Of a stretch of DNA of 64,000 bases, positions 1 to 11,636 are shown one piece after another. A program made the translations under genes and the position numbers. Origin of the DNA: Paramarasmius palmivorus (lineage: Eukaryota; Basidiomycota; Agaricomycetes; Agaricales; Marasmiaceae); the NCBI GenBank assembly GCA_037176845.1, contig JAYKXP010000073.1, positions 1 through 64,000 on the forward strand. Direction: 5' to 3'. The stretch's first letter is position 1. Each line of letters starts with the position of its first letter. Below the pieces are notes generated by a model that ran no database searches, was not told where the DNA came from, and saw only the letters and a list, made by a program, of their open reading frames with translations.

Positions 1-1380
1 TAGAGTGTGCGTAATCAACTGAAAGCGTTTGCAAAACACTTACCAGACATGGTGAAAGTGATGATTTTGTACTTTGAATGACTCGAGATGGATAGCTTGT
101 ATGAGCATACAAGACCCAGACTGAAGAGGTTTTTTAGTTTTCTGAATTATCCTTGTTTGTTGGGACTTGGAGTAGTGTGTGTGGGCGATTAAAGTCACTC
201 AAGCTTACATAGAGGAAATACGAATTGATTTCCACAAAACGTGAACCTTTGCTGCATGTCAAGAGATTCCTCCCCCCCAAACCCAAAATCCCGCCGATTG
301 ACGATGTGTATGCGTCTGAATGGACGAAATTGCTCTCTATTCCAGATGGAGGATAAACACCTGTGACATGAGGGTGGCCGCCCCTCCCCCCGCACCCCAC
401 CCCCCAGGGGCTTGGGCAAGTGCAGTAGTATGACGTTGCCTTCTTTCTGGTTATGTCCTCTAAGCATCAACGTGGAAAGCGGGGGAACTTTGAACATAAG
501 TTATTGTTTGAAATTCCTCGGTACAGGATAAGCTGCCTTGTGTCGGGGTATTCAAGTTGTTTTTCAAGCGTCCGATTAAACAGTGTCAATTTCCCAATCG
601 ATGATTATAGTTCTTTGGCAGTATCCGAATAGTATGAAGGATCGAGAACAGTGACACTCAGGTCTACATTGCTCTGGGGATCTCGGCGTCCTCCTTCTCT
701 GGATATTCGCCGTTCGGAAAGCCAGCCTTTCCTGGAGCTCCAGGCAAACTGTCGTTGCTTAATCGATTCCGATCCTTCGGGTTTAGAGAATTGAGATCAT
801 GGCTAAAGGGTCTGTAGACAAAAAGACGAGAAAGCAATGCTTCTAGGTTCCGTTTTACTCGCGCTTTGCTCGCAGCAGGCTAAACATAGATAATCGGAAA
901 GAAAGCTGAGGGTTACCAGGGGTTCACAGACCACTTATATGAAGCCAACTTGAAGTGTCCGAAGTACTTGTATCTAGTATTGTTTCGTTTTCGAATGTTG
1001 TCGTCGAATATTTCAGTGAAAGTTTGATGCTCGTACGTTTATACTGTAACCTAGTTGATTGTGCGAGGTTGGTATATGAGACGGTGTTTTGGACGCCCCG
1101 GATAAGAGGTTTGAATCAAAATCTCCGTGTTTGAGTCCGAAATCTTTTACGGGGTTGCCCGGACTTGAACTTTTTTTTTTGGAGAGTGTTTTATACCGTG
1201 ACCTTTAACGTTCAACTTGAGAGTCATAGTTGAGTTGCGATTCATCTACGATTAACCTAGTTACAACGATCAACTACTAACTGTCGAATTGTTGGTCTCA
1301 CTCATGTCGATATAGTCAATGCCTGTCACTGTTGTGACTCGAGGAAGGCATTAAAACGCACCGGACGTTTCTTCAAGCAG
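1..1380. other. no gene recognised
   Basis: Only short overlapping open frames of biased composition are present, and none has a recognisable protein pattern or paired splice signals. A C-rich tract lies near 380-410 and a run of T near 1170. I see no RNA gene or terminal repeat here. Confidence 0.5.
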
Positions 1381-1387
1381 TGGAAAT

Positions 1388-2104
1388 TCATTGGGTCTTC
1401 GAAGCCTTTCTGGACGATAGTTCCATAGCATCAATGGGCTGAGAGAAATTTTTTCTGCGTGTTGCTTCGCAGTCCCATCCAAGACGACTCTTCCTCAATG
1501 TCCGCCTCCACATGGATAGTAGCCAACCCGTATAGAAGAAGTTCGCAGGTAGGATTGTGGGAAAAGCGAAAATGCAATCGATATTGCCAAGAGTTCCAGA
1601 GAAGAACAGACTTGAAGAGTTGGCCCCAGCCATGTGTCTGGGTACGTTTTCAAGTCGGTGAAAGTCTCCTCGATATTCTTCGACAGTTCTCGACAATATT
1701 TCGTCGCTTAGAGTGACACCGATGACAGCGCGCAGGTAATCGACGATCTTATATACAATCGTGGATACCGTGGCGTTTGGATGGTTGATGGTATTACTCC
1801 TGGAATTTTTCCATCGTAAGTTCATTGCCTTATTGAACCGAAATATAAACATTTGTTCGAGGGGAACGCAGCGATAATCGGCTTGCCACTGTAGTTGTTA
1901 ATACCATCCAAGAATCTCTGGACTTGGGATTGCTCTTGGTTGATTGATGTCGACAAAGGCACCGCGACGTAGTACCTGCTGAGCGGTGTGGACAAGGTCT
2001 TTGTAGATTGAAAATTTCGTGATGAAAAGTAGGTTGGGCTCTTCATACATGTGAGGAAGAGGGCCTAGACATTGAAAGTGGCAAGCGAACTTTCCGCTGG
2101 ACAT
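1388..2104 (-). other. possible degraded coding region, unknown
   Basis: Three minus-strand open stretches of 60-154 codons follow one another in different frames (2104-1898, 2046-1822, 1852-1388). Their order could reflect one gene with frameshifts or short introns. I recognise no family, and no clear donor/acceptor pair joins them in phase. It lies upstream of the duplicated carboxylesterase/small-membrane-protein locus, but I found no second copy in the window. It could equally be chance reading frames, so treat it only as a place to look for transcript support. Confidence 0.2.
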
Positions 2105-3269
2105 GATTTGAACAGTGTAATATTAGTTGACGGGATGAGGTTGTGGGAAAGTGGAGGTGCTCTTATAGGGTGGTTTGTCTTGACTTGCCTTCGTCCTGGC
2201 GTGGATGTGATCGGTAAACACTTCTAGAAGCCCGCTATTCGGTATACTTGCGGAGAAAAAGCGCAAACGGTACGAACCTTATGTTAGATATACTGTGTTA
2301 AAGTAATGACATCGTATTAAATACTACTTATCCCTTCATTTACCATACCCAGGCAGCACCTTGTTCTCCGATGGGAACGCTGGCTCCAGTGTGTTAGTAA
2401 ACGGGCGTTTTTGACCTCGATGAACATATTTTTGTCCACCGATGCCACAGGTTGGTAGGTTCTGTTACAGGGCTGGACTCGTCACCCTGGAAGAACCTGA
2501 AAATTCTGGTGGGGCCCAATGGGTCGTTGTTCCGAATGACAAGTACACTTAGCCGTACCTGCCATCGTGAAACGGTCGCGTAAAAACATTGGATGTAGCA
2601 TAGAAAAGTCTCCTTCATTGATACTCAATTGTCAGCCTCATCCGGGATTCGGTAGTCCATTGGGAAGTGTGAAACAGGGCGTTTGGAGCGCAGATTAAAG
2701 CTCCCGATGTTTACGGAGTATGATTCAGGGAGTTTGCTAGAAGGGACATAAGGTGGTAAGAAATAAGAACAGAACGTATAGGGTAGCACGCACCTTCGAG
2801 TCGGCATTATCATCCAACGCAACTATGGAAAGTACAGACGTTGTAGAGTCAACAAATTGCTTTACAGCTATGAAGTCGAGACGGAAACTTGTGGTCTCCA
2901 AGGGAGATAGCTTGTACCGCCGACCGCCGACTCAAGTCGATCGTTTTATGATAGGCTGAGAGTGATTCGATTTTCCTAGTACAAATGACACATGAGGGTC
3001 TGGTTTACAGGCGCCATGTTAAGGACTGCAACGCAATGAGAATTAAGCTAGGACAGTTCGAATAAGAAATGCGCAAACGTTACCTTTATGGTCAGGGAAA
3101 CCGATTCTATTCCTCAATGAACCATTTTTTTAGTACTACGAAAAACCGACTGGACAGATACGGGGCAGAAAGGCGGAGGTGTGGGCTGAGTAGGGCTGGT
3201 GTGATGGGAAAAATTGATGGGTCCTGTAGGTCCTAGATGGCAGGAAGCAGGGCCATCTGAGGCAGGAAG
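2105..3269. other. no gene recognised
   Basis: Only short unconnected open frames on both strands. Nothing here matches other parts of the window by eye. Confidence 0.4.
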
Positions 3270-3840
3270 TTTTGGTGGTGTTGTTTGAGTCGTCCCAAGT
3301 GGACATGACTACATGGTCGTCAGAAACACCTCTTGGCCTCTGCACCACCATCATCACCCGCCCATGCTTACGCTTCATCTGCGACTTCAGTGCTCCGCGG
3401 ACTCTCATTCGACCCCTTTTGGGCAAATCAGGACAGTGTAAAATGCCCCTATTAACTTTTTTCGGGTTTAGTTTAGTTGGGTTTTGTTGCACCGAGCAAC
3501 ACGACTATAGGCTTCCTGAACACGCTTGCAATCGACACTTGTACCAGCTGGAAACCAGAAAAGTCATAGGTCGCGGCCAGGAATAATGCATGAACATCGC
3601 GGAGCCACGAGCCTAGGCAAAGGAAGGGGGAAAATGGATTTCTGGAGCCGGTGGAGGAATGGTATGTATTAAGGTTTTCGGACGCGTTTCTTTTATCCTG
3701 ATCTCGCCCCAGACGCCTTTTTTGAACCTGTACCACCATCACGAGGACGATAACTCTCCACTACAAGCAGCCATCACATATGACCCGACACAATTCAGTC
3801 TCTACCACTTCTCGACTCGCCGAAGTGTATCCGAAACTAA
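3270..3840 (+). repeat. duplicated block R, left copy
   Basis: This stretch is related in the same orientation to about 17,130-17,740. Shared landmarks in the same order are: a stretch reading CTCTG(C/T)AC(C/T)ACCATCATC followed by GCCCATGCT; a central stretch near 3490-3560 (right copy near 17,410-17,470) with CACGCTTGCAATCG and CACTTGTACCAGCT; and a 3' part encoding LNLYHHHE in both copies (near 3722 and 17,648). Both copies carry substitutions and small indels, so the duplication is not recent. The protein-like similarity may only reflect DNA similarity. The two copies bracket the carboxylesterase remnants and the whole A/B array. Confidence 0.6.
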
Positions 3841-3885
3841 ATAAAACCATGGAGAGTAACGAGTGTCAACGAGGATCGAAGAGCC

Positions 3886-4570
3886 GTGACGATGCGAGTT
3901 CCCTACGCGCTCATCCTCGTGGCTTCACAAGCATGGGCTTCTGAGCTCATTTCCACGACATCAGGAAGAGTGCAAGGGTTCGCCGATACATCAACGTGGC
4001 TTGGGGTCCGATACGCAGCTGACACGTCTGGAGAGAACCGATGGAGACCGCCTCAGCCTGTCACGGCAAAGGAGAAGGAAGGGGTATTCAGCGCGAAAGC
4101 ATATGAGCCGACATGTTTGCAGGGGAGGTACGTAGCGTGATGTCGTGCTAGACTTCTTTTATTGACGCTTTTGCTTGGTCCAGAGTTGATGGTGGAAATG
4201 ATAAATCGATCCAAAGCGAAGACTGCCTCAGAATCAACATCGTCGCACCTCATAACGCGTCGGGGCTTCCTATGTATCTTTACTCACTGTGAGTATCCTG
4301 CTCGCCAAACATATTATTTTTGACCTAACTAGCGGTGAAGGCTTTGACAGTGGAGCCTTATCAGACCCAAAATCGACGGTTTATATCTAGCTGCGAAGGT
4401 ACATTCACATTGTCTGGTATCAGACCTCGTACTAACTCACCCGTTTTCGTGAAGGGCATCGTGTTCGCAAGCTACAACTACCGCCTTTCTCTTTTTGGAT
4501 ATCCCCATGCACTGGAGCTGGCCAGACTTCGTGCACAATATGGCACATATTCATCCAAGCCTCACCGTTG
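3886..4570 (+). pseudogene. carboxylesterase (type B) remnant, copy 1
   Basis: The family (alpha/beta-hydrolase carboxylesterase/lipase, secreted in fungi) hydrolyses ester bonds with a Ser-Glu-His triad. Visible parts in order: an N-terminal hydrophobic signal-like segment (MRVPYALILVASQAWAS), the early-exon motif TTSGRVQGF, then after an intron (donor near 4130, acceptor near 4192) the family motif SEDCLRINI at about 4220-4250, then after a second intron a degenerate piece ending with the strand motif IVFASYNYRLSLFGYPHA near 4460-4515. The frame then ends. The nucleophile-elbow region (GxSxG) and the C-terminal half are absent, so no active enzyme can be made. A second, worse copy lies at about 6180-6740. 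Confidence 0.7.
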
Positions 4571-4907
4571 AGGCCATCTCCAGGTTCCTCTAGCAATGCA
4601 ACCTCAATCGTGACTCGATGGTGTTGACATTAACACGTACACTGTCATCGTTGGTTGCTACTACCCATGAACGCTTCGTGGTTCGTGACGGAGCATGATT
4701 GCACTGTGCTCGTGTCGTGTTCAAGCTAGGAGGACTGTCCGCGATGTCGGCCTTGGGCTCTGGTTGGGATTGAATTGGATCAGCGATTGGTCAGCCAATG
4801 TGCTGTAGTAGACGAGCTCGCCTGACTCGCTTTTGGGTAAATCTCAATCCAGAGCTCCCAAGTCGACGACTAAAATATCTCCATACAGACAGACACTCAA
4901 CTATCCA

Positions 4908-5391
4908 ATGTCACCTGTAGCAACTCACGCCTCCTCTTCTCCCTCACACGCCACTCTCGAATCTATGATGAAAAATTCGGGCTCGCCTCGTCTTCTCCTT
5001 GTCATCGGTCTCTTCCTGACTATCTTATATATGGTTGTATCACGCACATTCGACTGGTTTCATCCCTGCAGTCTGTTGATGTCCTACAAGACCTTATCAC
5101 CAATATCAAGAAAATGATCAGGGATAACAACTCCATTGCGAAACGCGACTTCATTTTGAGGGATCAGGCTGCTGGGTTTAGGACCCGGCTTAGAGAGTGC
5201 GTGCCGTGTTCAAAATTCGCTTCTGGATTGATGAGAGACTGATGTGTATCCTTAGATTCGACGATAAAGTGAACGGCTTTAAATAACACATTCGCGATAA
5301 GGTCTTTGCTTGGGCTATGTTTAAATGGAAGCTGGTCAAGCGGGCTGATGAGTGTTATGTTGGATTGCGGAAACTTGAAGGCGAGATTCAG
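4908..5391 (+). pseudogene. A1: small single-TM protein gene, degenerate copy
   Basis: This copy is related to A2 (11,637) and A3 (15,954). The start MSPVATHASSSPSHATLES parallels the MAPIPTQNPHSSP start of the intact copies, followed by the same hydrophobic segment (LLLVIGLFLTILYMV). A one-base frameshift near 5068 breaks the helix that follows; the continuing frame is readable to the intron donor near 5197. The second exon (5256-5391) still carries FAWAMFKWKLVKRADECY and LRKLEGEIQ, but a TAA stop near 5287 and a short deletion disrupt its first part. Splice positions match the intact copies. No family name is known to me. Confidence 0.65.
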
Positions 5392-6179
5392 GTATGTGGT
5401 TTGTGTGGAGTTTTCTTGTATTTGTTGTTGACCCATTCGTGCATATATAGGCTATTGTTGATAGTCGCAGGCAGCCATACTTGAAGACTGGAACTTGGCA
5501 AGAGCCCTACCTAGCTACTTTTCTAGTCGTACATGAACGCGTTTTCGTATCTCTTGATACTGTCTCTGGATTACCTTTTATCTATAACCGTTATTGATCT
5601 TACGTCTCTATGGACAATAGTCACCTCAAACTGTCGTCGTGTTATCCCGCTCGTTATATCGAATGCTTTCTTAGTTTTTACCTTTTTATTGTAGATTCCT
5701 AATACATACGGAATTTAGCTTGGATTCTTGTTCAAGCCCGCTGCTCAACTATGTATCGCGATGAAATTGCTGCGCGGAGTCAGTAATACCCTTGACTTCA
5801 AACCACCATCAGTCGCGACTCCGGCTACATTTTCATCGCTCTTGCTCCGTGCTCAACGCGTTTCAAGAGCTGAATACGCTCGATATGATACGGAGATATG
5901 GGATATAGTAGTACGTGTTCCAAATTTCGGCCGTTTCTTGGCTTTTTTTGCTTATAACCATTCTCACTGCCAGATCCCACACTTGTACCGTTACCAACAC
6001 CATAGTACTATCAGCAAACACCTATCTCATGTCGAGACATGATTCAGTCTCCCTTTCTATACGCGCGGAGGGAAATTACATGAATCCACGCAAGAGTGTC
6101 AAGACACGCCCTTGCCCTCTTCCTGCCGCAAACATGGGCCTTTCGAGCTCGAACTCAGCATTTCTACGACATCCATCGA
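5392..6179. other. 3' flank of A1, no gene
   Basis: A-gene downstream DNA: T-rich, with a stretch that loosely resembles the sequences after A2 and A3. No supported gene. A small hydrophobic open frame near 5915-6050 may belong to the 5' end of the second carboxylesterase remnant, but this is uncertain. Confidence 0.35.
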
Positions 6180-6740
6180 TACCAGGCGTTCCTCTCAAGA
6201 AATGGCCCGGCTGACACGTCAGGAGAGAGCCTCAGCCAAGAAGAAGGGTTGTTCAATGCGATTGTGATTGTCCATGGGTCAGCGCGTTATAGAGAAGGTA
6301 TGTACTCATCTGCTCTATCTTCTCTCTTTTCACTGACACCTTCGCGTTGATCAGGTCCGGCGATGAAAACGACACCTCAATCCAGCACGAAGACTACCTC
6401 AGAATTACACCTCATAGCGCGTCCGTGTATCTTCGAAGGAAACGCGGGGTCAAATACCATGTTTTCCGATCTAGCAGTGGATGGGCGCCTCATTAGACCC
6501 CCAAAATGGTGCCAGCTTTTTTTTTTCTGACGCTGATCGTCCTCGTGTTACAGAGTATCGTGTTCGCGAGCTCCTGCTCGCCTGTCCCTTTTTGGATATC
6601 CTCATGCGCCGGAACTGGCTGAAGCCGAAGGGGTCATTGGATACTCTTACCGCTGTGGTGCAATTGCACAGATTTTAGCCAAGTTTGGACTTAAAGAACC
6701 CGGAGAAGATCACACTAGGCGGTTCGTACACCAAATCGGG
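6180..6740 (+). pseudogene. carboxylesterase remnant, copy 2
   Basis: Pieces matching copy 1 occur in the same order but in different frames: DTSGES near 6210, the HEDYLRI equivalent of SEDCLRINI near 6395, then SIVFASS near 6556 and FWISSCAG nearby, the decayed form of the copy 1 strand motif. A further piece near 6690-6725 resembles the stretch just before the catalytic serine in this family. Stops and frameshifts separate all parts and no signal peptide can be joined. It is a dead gene, probably duplicated together with the A genes. Confidence 0.55.
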
Positions 6741-7689
6741 TTCTACGCCTGACACGATGGATCTGTCAGGCGCAGATGTCACGTCAGGAAGAGCGCAATG
6801 ACCAACCCCGAGAGCTAAAAATGACGAACCGGTACCTTTTGGCATATCCACGGAACTTTTTCATTCGCGGAGCGGTGATAGTGAGTCGTCTTTATACCTC
6901 TTTAGCGTACCTTGTCTGACCGTGGGTCATGTGTGCAGCCTCTCAAGAACAGTCAGCTTGCAATTATGGCACTCTGGCATGTTTGTTCAAGAAGTTTCAA
7001 GGTGCATAAGGCACAGGAGCGCAGTTTAAGCCAGTCACGGCTCGATCTTCAGAATCAAGAAGTACGTTGGCTGGCCTTGCGTGATCCGGGCCCGTTACTG
7101 ATTACATGCTTGTGATCCTAGGCTCCAGCTACGTGAAACAAACCAGCTGAAAATCACGCGCAGAATATCCCTGTTTAACCTCACCATATAATCAGTTGGC
7201 CTTGGAGCAGCATACTGGTACCCACTGAATCTCCATTCTGAAATGTCACCTGGTCCCCCTCCTACCTTATATCTCCTCATTCCTTGGGTTGTCAACTGGT
7301 TATACGGTATACCCGTACCATACACTTTAAGGGATGGTTAATTATGCTAGGGTGTTGGTCAAGGAGGACGTTTGCGTGTACACTGGGCAGAATACTTTAA
7401 AAAGTACGGCTCCGGTATACAAAACGAGGCACAGGGCGTACGTTTTGTTTCTGGTATACTTATACTTCCGAGGTTATACATTCCATTTCAGTACACAGCA
7501 CGTAAGGAAATAAATGCTGTCAGCGGATCGGGTTGAGGGAATTGGCATGAGAAATTAAGGTATGTCCGGTGTCGATCTATGTGAGTAGACGCGCGTTGAA
7601 TCTACTTTTATCTATTTAGCAAACGGTTGAACACGGCACCGAGAAACGTATCTCGAAGTAAAAACTCGTTCCATTAGATTTGAAGTCGT
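6741..7689. other. no gene recognised
   Basis: Low-complexity and AT-leaning DNA with only chance-length open frames. Nothing supported. Confidence 0.4.
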
Positions 7690-8450
7690 GTCTTTAATCC
7701 CAACGTCAGTGAAGCTGCCGGTTTCGTTTGTCGTCGTGCGCATGACGAGGGACCACGAACGCGACGTTTGACCAGATTTGGTGCTATAATATCGCCACCC
7801 TAGTCATGCTCTCGACCTTTTGTTTGCGCAATGTCTTTGGTAGTTATTTTCGTATTGGCGTAATCTATTACTTCGGAAGGATGGCATCAACTCGATTTGG
7901 AATGAATGGCAGGTATAACCAAGTCGCAGTGCCCTAGCTTTCCGAGTAGACGGCGCTTTGCTCGTCTCGCATCGCGGACAAGCGTGTGTTCATTCCTGCG
8001 AATACAGATGAATTAGAATTATACCTAGTTTCGGGCGACTTGTACCCCAGCACATAGCATACATCCACGCGTCACCTCTCCAAAAACCCGAAGCTGTCAA
8101 ACCCCAGGGAAAGGTCCAGTAGCAGTTCAATGGACGACCGCTTCGCCGATGCAGTGCGACTAATCTCTATTTTGGGTACGGAGTCGCGACGCGGTACGTT
8201 CAAACCATAGGCACTAGCATAAATATACATATATTCATTCCGCTTGCAAGTATAAATACAGACAACAAGAAACCGACAAACCGAGAAAACAAGACGACGA
8301 AGCATTGTACATAGATGTGACATGTGTATGTGTTACGAAATGCTATAGAGACGTCATGAGGTCCTGGGCATTTCTTCGCATTATTTATGTGTCGACGAGG
8401 AGAATGAAAACGGAGGAGACGGTGTTCGCAGTCCACGATTGTTTAAAAAG
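7690..8450. repeat. duplicated flank D, left copy
   Basis: Two stretches (about 7700-7960 and 8220-8380) are related in the same order and orientation to about 12,720-12,960 and 13,470-13,640. Shared landmarks include TTCGTTTGTCGTCGTGCG-like sequence, CGGAAGGATGGCAT, GAATGGCAGGTATAA and TGTTACGAAATGCT. Each copy lies just downstream of a B gene (minus strand). The duplicated unit is therefore larger than the genes: flank D, B gene, palindromic spacer, A gene. Confidence 0.65.
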
Positions 8451-8488
8451 ACACGAAGAAATGAGTTGTGAATTGGTATATGCATGTC

Positions 8489-9091
8489 TCATGCGGCTGT
8501 ATGCGTAATGTAAATTGCTTCCTACATCCGCAAGGTTTGTTCATGAGCAGGTGCAGATATAACAAAGGTATACATACATTGATCCTCTGTTCCAAATCTC
8601 TGGAAGACTCGTACTCGACATCGACATCTCGCAAGAGTGTCCATCGGAATAACATCCATGAAATAGGGTTTGCGCGGGTAGGTTGAGGACGAATTTGTAG
8701 TTCTCGCACACGTCTATCGAGCCTTTATGGTGTCGAAAGTCAGAGATTGGACGGGAAATGAAGAAATATTAGCTTGCCGGTGTAGTGAAGCTTTGAATTC
8801 GTCTGCGGCAGGTCCAAGCCTATCATTTCGCAGACTATTGGCGTTGATGAGTGCCTCAAGTTTTTCAATGCGTGTGCGGAGCGCTTCGGGGGTTCGACAA
8901 GGAAAGCGCCATTTTATGAGGGGAGGACCAAAAAGGTATAGTAAAGCGAGGGCTACTAAAGGGTGCGAGATGTATACTGTGTTTGTTGGCCAGGGGATGT
9001 TGTCGGGTAAAAGACACTCTCCAAGTCCAGCTCCAGCTTCGTTTCTACTGAGAACAATCTCGTTGTCGTATAAATTGGGTATAGCCGGCAT
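8489..9091 (-). CDS. B1: small single-TM protein (163 aa), unknown family
   Basis: Exons by phase and copy comparison: 9091-8778, 8722-8578, 8521-8489 (492 nt in total, in frame). It starts MPAIPNL, the counterpart of MAPIPTQ in the A genes. A hydrophobic segment follows near residues 44-58 (HPLVALALLYLFGPPLIKW), then a charged helix (EKLEALINANSL), and in exon 2 a basic Trp-rich motif (SWMLFRWTLLRDV) with a coiled-coil-like tail. The first intron needs a GC donor (GCAAGC) and an AAG acceptor; B2 uses an AAG acceptor at the same place. The 5' side faces A2 across palindrome 1. It is probably a membrane-anchored protein with a helical cytosolic part; function unknown. What is seen is architecture only. 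Confidence 0.65.
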
Positions 9092-9159
9092 TATGTCGAG
9101 TTTCGTGGGTTGATTTGCGTGGAATGGGACCGCTTCTGTCTGAGCAATATGTTTATATC

Positions 9160-11628
9160 CTGAGGTGCCTGTTCAGTAACTACATTCTGAAATGCCAGAT
9201 TTCTGGGAAGACGCACCTCGAGATGAAACAGAATCTTTGATATGTTTGAAGGATATCCACTGCGTAAGTCGCTTTTCTGGCTCGGAGAGCTGAATACTTC
9301 TCTACACCTCTGCGCCTGTTTCGTTCTCTCGGAGATGATTACTAATGCCACGCCGTCCGACCGACAGCTTCCCTTTTCAGCGTCGAACGCCGAGGTTGTG
9401 TGGAACGATGTCGAAATGTCTAGCTGTCCAGCATGAGGAAGTACACTGGGTCATCACCGCTTCAAAGGACCTTCGGTGCCCATTCAACTAAAACCATCGC
9501 CCACTTGCCATGATCCAACGCGCCGACAGAACCCTGATTTTGAGTGAGAGCAGGCAGATAATGCATGGAATACAATAGAATGGTGCGTCAAAAAGGGTAG
9601 AAGAAAACAAAAACCGTGGAGTTATTGAATAGAGGAAGAGTGTTGGGGGTAGAGCCATTTGCTAGAGGAAGGACAATGGGGACGGTGAAGGACGGGGGGC
9701 TGGAATTCCTTGAAAGGCCTTTGGTTGATATATGGGTCAAACGTGTCTGGAGGTGAAGCGCTTGGTATCAGGAATATGGGTGCAAGAAGGGACAGGTGGA
9801 CTGACGAAGAGGAACAGCGACATTGGGGGGTAAAAGTTCGTGGGAAAGTGAGCAATGATCCCGCTGTTCACTGGGTTGGTGAGCGCTTGTGCGTGTTTGT
9901 GTCATGGTTTTGATGATTACAGTCGACTCCCTCTTAACCCATACCGGTCAGTTCCCAGCCCAAGGTATGGGTTATGGCGTATTATGGGTAAAGGGAAATT
10001 TCCTAAAAAGGAAATCCAAGCAAAGGAAAACGCATCGGCCCTTTTCTTCCATATTCACAGTGCTATCCCCTAATAGCGGTGCACTATGGAATTGTTCTTG
10101 AGTGTCTGAGAGTGCTTGAAGCATAAGACAATATCCTGACGTACGCTTTGGTTCCCAATTGCACGGCCCACTTGGCAAATCAATGAAAACATGTGGGCAG
10201 AATCGAGCAGAATCGTCGGCAGGACTGGAAAGGACCGTTTAGCGACAGATTTGGCTCAACCAGAAGGACCTTACGGCTCGTCGGCAGGTCTCTTACTCAG
10301 GAAATATTGCCAAAAAAGGAAGGTAATTATGGGTTACGACGCTTTTGCCCACTGAAAAAGCTATGGATTATGGGGTATTGCGTATGTATGGGTTATCCCT
10401 GCGGAACGAACATGGGAGATCGAAATTCTATGGGGTAAGAGGGAGTATGGGTTATCCAGTGTATGGGTTAGGAGGGAGTCGACTGTAGCGCCAACTCCAA
10501 GGAAGTGCTGGCCAATAGAATTGCCAGGATGGGAGGATCTTAGCGCCGAACGAATTCATTTCATCATTCATGTGTGTTCCATTCGGCGCTAAGGGCCTGT
10601 TTGGTAAATATTTCCAACACCATTCGAAGGAAGGAAGGAAACCGGCACGTGGTCCTTATAAAAGAACGACCGGGTTCCGTGGCTCGAGAGTATGGTCAGT
10701 ACCTCGACCACGGCTGGTGTAGGACCGGTATATTTTGTTGGAAATATTTACCAAACAGGCCCTTAGCGCCGAATGGAACACACATGAATGATGAAATGAA
10801 TTCGTTCGGCGCTAAGATCCTCCCATCCTGGCAATTCTATTGGCCAGCACTTCCTTGGAGTTGGCGCTAATCATCAAAACCATGACACAAACACGCACAA
10901 GCGCTCACCAACCCAGTGAACAGCGGGATCATTGCTCACTTTCCCACGAACTTTTACCCCCCAATGTCGCTGTTCCTCTTCGTCAGTCCACCTGTCCCTT
11001 CTTGCACCCATATTCCTGATACCAAGCGCTTCACCTCCAGACACGTTTGACCCATATATCAACCAAAGGCCTTTCAAGGAATTCCAGCCCCCCGTCCTTC
11101 ACCGTCCCCATTGTCCTTCCTCTAGCAAATGGCTCTACCCCCAACACTCTTCCTCTATTCAATAACTCCACGGTTTTTGTTTTCTTCTACCCTTTTTGAC
11201 GCACCATTCTATTGTATTCCATGCATTATCTGCCTGCTCTCACTCAAAATCAGGGTTCTGTCGGCGCGTTGGATCATGGCAAGTGGGCGATGGTTTTAGT
11301 TGAATGGGCACCGAAGGTCCTTTGAAGCGGTGATGACCCAGTGTACTTCCTCATGCTGGACAGCTAGACATTTCGACATCGTTCCACACAACCTCGGCGT
11401 TCGACGCTGAAAAGGGAAGCTGTCGGTCGGACGGCGTGGCATTAGTAATCATCTCCGAGAGAACGAAACAGGCGCAGAGGTGTAGAGAAGTATTCAGCTC
11501 TCCGAGCCAGCAAAAGCGACCTACGCAGTGGATATACTTCACAAATATCAAAGATTTTGTTTCGTCTCGAGGTGCGCCTTCCTAGAAATCTGGCATTTCA
11601 GAATGTGGTTACTGAACAGGCAATTCAG
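9160..11628. repeat. palindrome 1 (inverted repeat, arms about 0.9 kb) between B1 and A2
   Basis: The left arm is 9160-9917 plus 10,488-10,618. The right arm is 10,736-11,628. The loop is about 117 bases (10,619-10,735). Base x of the outer left arm pairs with 20,787 minus x over the central part. A 77-codon stretch (9622-9855 on -, 10,932-11,165 on +) is identical in both arms. The outer about 100 bases (9160-9270 versus 11,520-11,628) carry several differences. Beyond them the homology continues as the diverged B1 and A2 genes. Left and right arms differ by one transposon insertion at 9920. Confidence 0.95.
9920..10485. mobile_element. MITE, Tc1/mariner-like, 566 bp, TA target duplication
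   Basis: The termini are CAGTCGACTCCCTCTTAACC on the left and the inverse of the same sequence on the right, 25 bases with one mismatch. TA flanks both ends (9918-9919 and 10,486-10,487). The opposite palindrome arm at 10,868-10,869 has a single TA at the equivalent place, i.e. the empty site. A subterminal motif TATGGGTTA recurs about five times inside. There is no transposase reading frame, so it is non-autonomous. The CAGT start and TA duplication fit the Tc1/mariner (pogo-like) superfamily. Confidence 0.93.
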
Positions 11629-11636
11629 GATCCCCA

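Noticed and set aside
9622..9855. Identical 77-codon frames in both arms of palindrome 1
   Set aside because: Identity is at DNA level over the whole arm, so it gives no evidence for protein selection.
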